Assembly (NCBI GenBank): GCA_946886255.1
Contig: CAMPIG010000145.1
Span: forward strand, 1 to 10,075
DNA: 10,075 nucleotides
Direction of reading: 5' to 3'
DNA from: an uncultured Cellvibrio sp.
GTDB lineage: Bacteria; Pseudomonadota; Gammaproteobacteria; Pseudomonadales; Cellvibrionaceae
A program made the position numbers and the translations under genes. The notes under the pieces were generated by a model that made no database searches, was not told the origin of the DNA, and was given only the letters and a program-made list of their open reading frames with translations. Positions 6,016 to 10,075 of the stretch are shown in pieces. Positions within the stretch are counted from its first letter, which is position 1. Each line of letters begins with the position of its first letter.

Positions 6016-7293
6016 CTAGACCGCCTTACCCCACCTGATGTATCGCTCTTTGAGAAGGTCAGCGATGTGATCTTTTAAATCAAGAAGGCCCATGCCTTTG
6101 TCATGGTAAAAGTCTTTGATCGTCGGCCAAAACGGCAAGGTTTGCAGGGCTTCAATTAACTGCTTTGGGGTGAGACGTTGCCTCGCTGCAAGACTGACGG
6201 CATTACCGATCATTAATTCAATATTCTTGCCGCTGAATCCCGTACTGGTTTTGTAATGCCGTTTGTAGTCTGTTTCATCGAGCATCGATGCAACAGGGAC
6301 TTGTACCCTCACATCCTGCATAAAAATGGTCCATACCGGATGAAATCGTGACGGTGATTGTAAAAACTTGAAGCTATCGAAGCCGTATTGCAACAATCCA
6401 TCAAGATGATACGACAACGCAGAGAAGCATTTAAACGTTAGCGAAAAATGTTGATCTTCACCGCGCGCAGTAGTGCCATCAGAAAATTGCTGAATAACAC
6501 TGTGATGAAATCTCAGCTCTATTCGCCACACTGGTTTTTCTGGGTTGTAATTGTATGGGGCGGCTTCAAATGGGTTGTCTGTTTTGCGCCAGACGCTTTC
6601 CCAAAAATCTAATTTATCCGTGGCTTTGGCTTGAGCAGTTTTATTATAAATACACAATTGCACGGAGGATGGTGATCCGAACATGTAGGTTTCACCGCGA
6701 CCATAGGTCACAGCAAGGTGAGCAAAATCCATCGTTTCTATAGTGTCGAATTGCCGGACTGTACGGCTTCTGCAATGCATTCTGGCCACCAGATCAGCGG
6801 GAGGCGTCCAACCTTGTACATCCAAGGCAAGATGTACTGCCGCTTGGTTGTATTCGACCTTTTCCAGCACTTCATTAGCGAGTGTGTTCATCAAGGTTTG
6901 CAACTGGGCTGGAGTATTTTCTTCAATCAAATGCGGAGAGACTTCAATTTTCAAATGTGGACCATGGTGTTCAGGTCTGACATTGAAATTTTTGATCAAC
7001 AGAACTAACCCTAAATCAGCATTCTGTAATTTGAATTGATAACCCGAGTCACGACCGATACGCCCCGCATGCCATTCATGCCCACCAAAGAACACCATAC
7101 CGGATTTTTCAAAGAGTTCCAGGATACCCGGCTTCAAATAGCCCCGGTAGAGTTGACGGACGGTATCGACACCACAACGCAGAATATTCATTTCTGACAA
7201 ATCACAGAAAGATTTTCCATCAAAAAATAAACGGCCTTTTTCGTCAGGCTCAAAGTCATGGTTCATACGTTGGTAGTGAGTCGGTTTTTGCAT
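6016..7293 (-). CDS. Rolling-circle replication initiation protein (Rep_trans/RstA-like)
   Basis: This 425-residue protein is expected to nick the plus strand at the origin and become covalently linked through a tyrosine. Motifs in order are HLALDVQGW (154-162, with D158 a likely metal ligand), ETYMFGSPSS (201-210), VQLCIYNKTAQ (211-221, with Y216 and K218 as the candidate catalytic pair) and VWRIELRFHHSVI (255-267, with E259 and R261). This succession is typical of the Rep_trans group, which includes CTX-phage RstA, rather than the M13 gene II group. The C-terminal third (LTPKQLIEALQTLPFWPTIKD) is helical. An AAAAGG ribosome site lies before ATG 7293. The upstream gap holds a likely promoter and hairpin cluster, fitting a rep next to its origin. 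No separate small single-strand-binding protein gene follows; int follows directly. Confidence 0.88.
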   Translation of the reverse strand: MQKPTHYQRMNHDFEPDEKGRLFFDGKSFCDLSEMNILRCGVDTVRQLYRGYLKPGILELFEKSGMVFFGGHEWHAGRIGRDSGYQFKLQNADLGLVLLIKNFNVRPEHHGPHLKIEVSPHLIEENTPAQLQTLMNTLANEVLEKVEYNQAAVHLALDVQGWTPPADLVARMHCRSRTVRQFDTIETMDFAHLAVTYGRGETYMFGSPSSVQLCIYNKTAQAKATDKLDFWESVWRKTDNPFEAAPYNYNPEKPVWRIELRFHHSVIQQFSDGTTARGEDQHFSLTFKCFSALSYHLDGLLQYGFDSFKFLQSPSRFHPVWTIFMQDVRVQVPVASMLDETDYKRHYKTSTGFSGKNIELMIGNAVSLAARQRLTPKQLIEALQTLPFWPTIKDFYHDKGMGLLDLKDHIADLLKERYIRWGKAV

Positions 7294-7325
7294 TGTTATT
7301 TACCTTTTAACGAAACATTGTGGTC

Positions 7326-7431
7326 TATTGTGGGCAATAAGTACTGTTTATAAGACGTGTTACAGGGACGTCTACGGCGCGGCATGGCCGCTGTCGTGCT
7401 CGTACCTGCGCGCGGCGCTGGCCAGCCGCGC
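7326..7431. other. Hairpin cluster, candidate phage replication origin
   Basis: Four inverted repeats occur in about 105 bases of the gap 7294-7432: TATTG-tggg-CAATA (7326-7339), AGACGT-gttacaggg-ACGTCT (7353-7373), GCGGC-atg-GCCGC (7379-7391) and GCGCGGC-gctggcca-GCCGCGC (7410-7431), whose centre is also the palindrome GCTGGCCAGC. The last two form a GC-rich island in AT-rich phage DNA. They have no T-run on either strand, so they are not ordinary terminators. Filamentous phages place their origins and packaging hairpin in such a gap next to rep. The nick site itself cannot be identified. Confidence 0.5.
7347..7374 (-). promoter_or_regulatory. Probable rep-int promoter with an inverted repeat in its spacer
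   Basis: On the minus strand TAGACG (7369-7374) and TATAAA (7347-7352) are 16 bases apart, 53 bases before the rep ATG. The inverted repeat AGACGT/ACGTCT (7353-7373) fills the spacer and part of the -35 box, a place where a repressor dimer would block initiation. Confidence 0.4.
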
Positions 7432-7432
7432 T

Positions 7433-7585
7433 TCACGATTTATCTACATCAACAGAATTTAATGACTTAAAGGGAGAGCCAATCAGCATGCCTAACAACA
7501 AACCGACCAACAAAGACACGATGATTAAAAAATCCATAACATCGAAAACAATATCAAGAGCAGCAATACATTCATCCGGGTGCAT
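7433..7585 (-). CDS. Small one-helix membrane protein (50 aa), inovirus
   Basis: I do not recognise this 50-residue protein. It begins MHPDECIAALDIVFDVMDFL and has an acidic amphipathic N-terminus (D4, E5, D11, D15, D18), a hydrophobic helix at about 19-36 (LIIVSLLVGLLLGMLIG), and a short polar tail ending DVDKS. It has no signal peptidase site. The ATG is 8 bases after the stop of the 37-residue gene, and the overlapping TAGG of that stop may serve as the ribosome site, so it is probably translationally coupled. The size suits a minor tip protein of the pVII/pIX kind or an assembly accessory. The tail lacks the lysine-rich DNA-facing end and the signal peptide of a pVIII-type major coat, so I do not call it that. 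Confidence 0.6.
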   Translation of the reverse strand: MHPDECIAALDIVFDVMDFLIIVSLLVGLLLGMLIGSPFKSLNSVDVDKS

Positions 7586-7593
7586 AACGATAC

Positions 7594-7707
7594 CTATTTT
7601 TTAGAAATGCGGACGGCGAGCGCCCAATACAGCAGGATCAAGATGCCTGCCATTGCGTGCGGAATGATGACGACAGTCCACGGCGATACATTTAACAGGC
7701 ACTCCAT
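7594..7707 (-). CDS. Tiny one-helix membrane protein (37 aa), inovirus
   Basis: This 37-residue frame begins MECLLNVSPWTVVIIPHAMA and ends AVRISKK. It has an excellent AAGGAG ribosome site (7715-7720) that overlaps the zot stop codon, 7 bases before the ATG, which is strong support for translation. It is one membrane helix (about 11-31) with a basic C-terminus (R33, K36, K37), so the tail should stay in the cytoplasm. Its size and charge resemble the 32-33-residue pVII and pIX end-cap proteins of Ff phages, but its position downstream of zot differs from theirs. A virion tip protein, a small assembly factor or a lysis/exclusion peptide are all possible. Confidence 0.65.
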   Translation of the reverse strand: MECLLNVSPWTVVIIPHAMAGILILLYWALAVRISKK

Positions 7708-7719
7708 AACAATACTCCT

Positions 7720-8883
7720 TTAAAAAATAGCACCAGCGGTTGGGTCATGGATAACAGCGGGATCATTAAACGGCTGTGTGCGGGCCTGTGGACGCGATAA
7801 GACAATAATCTGAATATCGCTATAGACGAGACGAACAAAGGCTGTAGAGCGATAGGCTACGGAATAGCCCAAGGCTTCGAGTTCACTGGATGTCAGGTTG
7901 ATGATTTTTTCTTCCGGGTATTCAGCCTGAAACAAATCATCTTCATTGATCGAGCCGACGTGATACAGGCTGGAGCCAGCCAGCGGTGTCAGGTCAGGAA
8001 CAGTCGAAGTAACGAACCGCTGAGGTAGAGCACGACCAGAAACACCAGCAGACGCTTGCACAGGTGAAGCAGCAGGCGCAGGACGGGACGGACCAGTGGC
8101 AGGTTTGCTACTGCCACCAAACATTGCCGGGAGACCATCACCAGAGAGAAAAGTACTTCCCAGATTAATGACAGAATAAATCGTGATTGCCAGTAGCAGT
8201 AAGATTTTAGGTTGCCGGAGGAAGGAGACGGATGATCCGCTGTCTTTGGTTTTGCCGGTGGCGGTGGATTGGTAGACATTGAAGCACCTCTTATCAATTT
8301 TACGCATGGACGATGAAATCGTATGACCCATGGCATTACCGGAGTTTTCCGAGTTGTGCACGACACGCTTATAGCGGCCCGCGAGGAACGAAAACACAGA
8401 AGCAAGGTTTTTATGGCGATAGGCATACTCGGCCACTGCCCGTATTTCCTTGTGAACCTTGCCGATGTTCGGCGTGGAGATATAAATATCCCAGTTCATG
8501 TGGCGGTGTGAGTCGAAGGCATCTTCAACCGTGCGTGGGCGTCGTTCGTCAGTGGGGTTGGTGAGGTCATATTCATTGAAATTGCGCAGGCGAGTCGGGT
8601 AAATGCGCTGGCCCTCATCCATAAGAATCAGGGCGCCTTCGGGCACCCAGTGGAAGAAGCGCGCCATTTTATCGAAACCATTCTGATCAAAGCTGACTAG
8701 AATAATTTCTGCCGTATCGGGCGCTTCAAACTCATATAAGGCTTCAATATCTTCAATGCTTTTTACACCACGAATGTTGGTAACAACCACTCTTCCCTGT
8801 TTTATGGCGGGAACTAAATAATCATTAATCAACGTGGCCGTTTTATACGAACCCGGATCGCCGTGAACAATGCCAGTAGTCAT
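7720..8883 (-). CDS. zot: Zot-family phage assembly ATPase (pI-like)
   Basis: This 387-residue inner-membrane ATPase drives filamentous phage assembly and export. The Walker A motif is GDPGSYKT (8-15), a GxPGSYK(S/T) form common in Zot proteins of Pf-like phages. Walker B is ALILMDEG (84-91). A conserved HMNWDIYISTPNI segment (128-140) follows, which holds the usual sensor region. A basic stretch precedes one transmembrane helix at about 226-245 (KILLLLAITIYSVINLGSTF), giving a cytoplasmic ATPase and a periplasmic C-terminus. The latter starts with a Pro/Ala/Ser-rich linker (about 258-282) and ends in a compact domain (about 295-370). It begins 3 bases after the pVI-like gene, behind a GGGGTGG ribosome site. 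The name comes from the Vibrio cholerae toxin fragment, and nothing here supports a toxin role. Confidence 0.93.
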   Translation of the reverse strand: MTTGIVHGDPGSYKTATLINDYLVPAIKQGRVVVTNIRGVKSIEDIEALYEFEAPDTAEIILVSFDQNGFDKMARFFHWVPEGALILMDEGQRIYPTRLRNFNEYDLTNPTDERRPRTVEDAFDSHRHMNWDIYISTPNIGKVHKEIRAVAEYAYRHKNLASVFSFLAGRYKRVVHNSENSGNAMGHTISSSMRKIDKRCFNVYQSTATGKTKDSGSSVSFLRQPKILLLLAITIYSVINLGSTFLSGDGLPAMFGGSSKPATGPSRPAPAASPVQASAGVSGRALPQRFVTSTVPDLTPLAGSSLYHVGSINEDDLFQAEYPEEKIINLTSSELEALGYSVAYRSTAFVRLVYSDIQIIVLSRPQARTQPFNDPAVIHDPTAGAIF

Positions 8884-8886
8884 GAT

Positions 8887-9213
8887 CTACCACCCCATCA
8901 CTTTTAATACGATTTTGGTGGTATATGCCTGAAAAATAATATTGAGTGCGTCAGGCACCCGAAAAAAGGTGAGGTAGCCAACCAGCGATGAATCCAGCTG
9001 GCTCCACGCACTTTCGAGCAGTTGGGATACGCCGATATTGACCAGCACATTCTGTGCAACACCCCACGAAAATTCGAGCATGAAAATCTGGAATTCGATT
9101 TTTGCGATGACGATATACGCCACCAGCTCTTCCATGGTTTCACGAGCGAATTCATAAATGCCGGTATTAAACCAGTCAATCAGCCACTGAAAGCCGTCGA
9201 TGATAGAGTCCAT
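8887..9213 (-). CDS. pVI-like minor coat protein (DUF2523-type)
   Basis: This 108-residue hydrophobic protein lies between the pIII-like and Zot genes, the position of pVI in filamentous phages. The start is ATG 9213 (MDSIIDGFQWLIDWFNTGIY), just after the pIII-like stop, with GAGG in the last codons of that gene as ribosome site. An upstream ATG at 9345 would run through the neighbour's coding sequence and is rejected. Hydrophobic or amphipathic segments lie at about 6-20, 28-60 (VAYIVIAKIEFQIFMLEFSW) and 77-105. The ending AYTTKIVLKVMGW is typical of DUF2523 proteins. It probably anchors the adsorption protein to the trailing virion end. The assignment rests on size, hydrophobicity and gene order. 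Confidence 0.78.
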   Translation of the reverse strand: MDSIIDGFQWLIDWFNTGIYEFARETMEELVAYIVIAKIEFQIFMLEFSWGVAQNVLVNIGVSQLLESAWSQLDSSLVGYLTFFRVPDALNIIFQAYTTKIVLKVMGW

Positions 9214-9215
9214 GA

Positions 9216-10075
9216 TTATTGCCTCATGATGATAATGAAGGATGCGATGTAGGCCATGGCGAGAATGGCGCTGGAAATAAGTGAGAGGTGTTGGGACCAG
9301 CGCGCCCACCCGAAGCAGACTTGAACTTTCATGATTTGATAGCACTGATCTGTGAGCGTACCGCCACCTGAGAGACTTACACCGACGGTGTCATTGATTT
9401 CAGATTTAATCTGATCAACAACACCTTGCAGCTCGCCTTCAAGCTCACCGATACGATCTTCCGTGCTGGTGCCACCGATGCCGTCGTAGGAACCTTTTTC
9501 GGAGGGAATATCGAGTTCTTTGCTGTTCAGGCATTCAAGGTAATTTTTTGCTGTGGGGTCACATTGACCCGCGCCCGCCGATGAAGCGCTACCGACATGA
9601 CCGGATGAAGAAGAGCCATTACCGCCAGAACCATTGCTGGACGCAGATGATGAATTGCCAGTTTCATTGCCAGACGATGAGCCACCACCAGACCCATCAT
9701 CACCACTGCCTGTACTTGAATTTTGGGAAGAAGAATTGGTATGAGAGGAAGAATTACCGCTATCAGCAGTACAAGTATTTATTGAATTACCATTGCCATC
9801 AAACGCAGTTCCCGGAGTAGTACCAGATGGACATGGGTAATTATCACCAACCTCACAACTATAACCGCCTGTAGAATTTTGTATTGCAGTCCCACCAGCA
9901 ACACCACCAGCACACTCAAATGGATCGTCATAACTGGGCGCACAAGTGCCAGACGTAGGATGTATTGCTTGACCTGCCGCGCATTCAGGTTGTTCGCCAC
10001 CAGTATCTTCGACACATTCCGAATGATAATTTCCACCATTAATGGTGGTATTCATGATATAGCCAGATGGACAGG
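9216..10075 (-). CDS. pIII-like adsorption protein (TspB-like), C-terminal part, cut by window edge
   Basis: The frame is open to the right edge. The first ATG in it (10055) has no ribosome site and sits inside a cysteine repeat (CPSGYIMN), so the true start is outside the window. Numbered from that ATG, the visible order is as follows. Cysteine-paired repeats run to residue 95. A Ser/Gly/Asn linker (about 98-163) follows. Next is a domain with C165 and C175 and a predicted helix (STEDRIGELEGELQGVVDQI, 197-216). The end has a C-x8-C pair (C238, C247) and a membrane helix (about 257-276, LSLISSAILAMAYIASFIII). N-terminal receptor domains, a flexible glycine-rich linker and a C-terminal anchor are the plan of pIII, which binds the host pilus and co-receptor. 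The C-terminus resembles the TspB-like proteins of Neisseria and other inoviruses. Stop and pVI start are 2 bases apart. Confidence 0.82.
   Translation of the reverse strand, partial: CPSGYIMNTTINGGNYHSECVEDTGGEQPECAAGQAIHPTSGTCAPSYDDPFECAGGVAGGTAIQNSTGGYSCEVGDNYPCPSGTTPGTAFDGNGNSINTCTADSGNSSSHTNSSSQNSSTGSGDDGSGGGSSSGNETGNSSSASSNGSGGNGSSSSGHVGSASSAGAGQCDPTAKNYLECLNSKELDIPSEKGSYDGIGGTSTEDRIGELEGELQGVVDQIKSEINDTVGVSLSGGGTLTDQCYQIMKVQVCFGWARWSQHLSLISSAILAMAYIASFIIIMRQ
9567..9764 (-). repeat. Ser/Gly/Asn low-complexity linker within the adsorption protein
   Basis: About 66 residues are nearly all Ser, Gly, Asn or Thr (for example TGSGDDGSGGGSSSGNETG). It matches the flexible linkers between pIII domains in function, though Ser/Asn-rich rather than the Gly/Glu pattern of Ff. 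On the DNA level it is an imprecise repeat prone to length change. Confidence 0.8.
9771..10073 (-). repeat. Four degenerate cysteine-loop repeats in the adsorption protein
   Basis: Four units each begin with Cys, two residues, then Gly (CPSG, CAAG, CAGG, CPSG) and end with Cys 13-20 residues later. Examples are CAAGQAIHPTSGTC and CPSGTTPGTAFDGNGNSINTC. A Gly and an Asn/Thr/Ser turn precede most closing cysteines. The array probably extends past the window edge. Confidence 0.65.

Larger units (their letters stand above)
4938..10075. mobile_element. Integrated filamentous phage (inovirus prophage), integrase-side part
   Basis: The block carries integrase, rolling-circle Rep, a probable origin, two tiny membrane proteins, Zot/pI ATPase, pVI-like and pIII-like proteins, all on the minus strand with gaps of 2-12 bases inside the morphogenesis cluster. 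This gene set identifies an inovirus. The DNA is more AT-rich than the chromosomal half. All visible frames are intact, so nothing indicates decay. The major coat protein, ssDNA-binding protein, repressor and right attachment site are not seen and would lie past the edge. Confidence 0.9.

Noticed and set aside
6555..7039. Plus-strand frames opposite the replication initiator
   Set aside because: They are antisense to a protein with clear conserved motifs and have shadow-like composition.
7379..7431. GC hairpins before rep read as rho-independent terminators
   Set aside because: Neither strand has a T-run after the stems, so intrinsic termination is unlikely. An origin or packaging role fits better.
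7433..7585. 50-residue protein as the major coat protein pVIII
   Set aside because: It lacks a signal peptide and a basic DNA-facing C-terminus, and it lies downstream of zot instead of before the pIII gene.
7720..8883. Zot as an enterotoxin
   Set aside because: The family name is historical. Here the gene is in a phage assembly module with an ATPase domain, and no toxin-specific sequence is visible.
9214..9345. Upstream start for the pVI-like gene
   Set aside because: It would run through the end of the adsorption-protein gene, and the extra residues are a histidine-rich shadow of it. ATG 9213 has a ribosome site and the tight spacing typical of this module.
1..10075. CRISPR array, insertion sequence or anti-phage defence island
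   Set aside because: No regularly spaced repeats, transposase or recognisable defence enzymes were seen on either strand.

Overview
The window joins two unlike pieces of DNA at a tRNA gene. Positions 1 to about 4,937 look like the chromosome of a gammaproteobacterium that lives on plant sugars. A Cellvibrio-like organism is a guess, based on the sugar-acid dehydratases, the LacI/GntR-type regulator, the tRNA that encodes its own CCA end and the codon use. From about 4,938 to the right edge is the integrase-side part of an integrated filamentous phage (inovirus). It is more AT-rich and all its genes are on the minus strand.

Chromosomal part. On the minus strand, reading right to left, are a LysE/RhtB-type exporter (3422-4048), a LacI-family regulator (2259-3308), an IlvD/Edd-family sugar-acid dehydratase most like L-arabonate dehydratase (181-1938), and the first 54 codons of a dihydrodipicolinate-synthase-family enzyme (1-163). 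The last two would be consecutive dehydration steps of an oxidative, non-phosphorylating pentose pathway. Three copies of one palindromic motif, two before the dehydratase and one before the regulator gene, suggest that the regulator controls both the operon and itself. A small unknown gene (4129-4458) points the other way. It is followed by a gene-free stretch holding what looks like a compact structured RNA with a strong terminator (about 4644-4778), then a promoter and tRNA-Pro(CGG) (4861-4937).

Prophage part. A tyrosine recombinase (4976-6013) ends 38 bases past the tRNA, the usual layout for integration into a tRNA 3' end. Upstream of it, and apparently co-translated, is a rolling-circle replication initiator (6016-7293). 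A hairpin-rich gap (7294-7432) is the best candidate for the phage origin and the rep promoter. The morphogenesis block follows: two tiny one-helix membrane proteins (7433-7585 and 7594-7707), the Zot/pI assembly ATPase (7720-8883), a pVI-like minor coat protein (8887-9213) and a pIII-like adsorption protein (9216 to beyond the edge). The major coat protein, repressor and second attachment site must lie beyond 10,075 if the prophage is intact.

The more unusual points are the unclassified structured RNA candidate, the two tiny membrane genes downstream of zot, an operator-like inverted repeat inside the likely rep promoter, and a four-fold cysteine-loop array in the adsorption protein.
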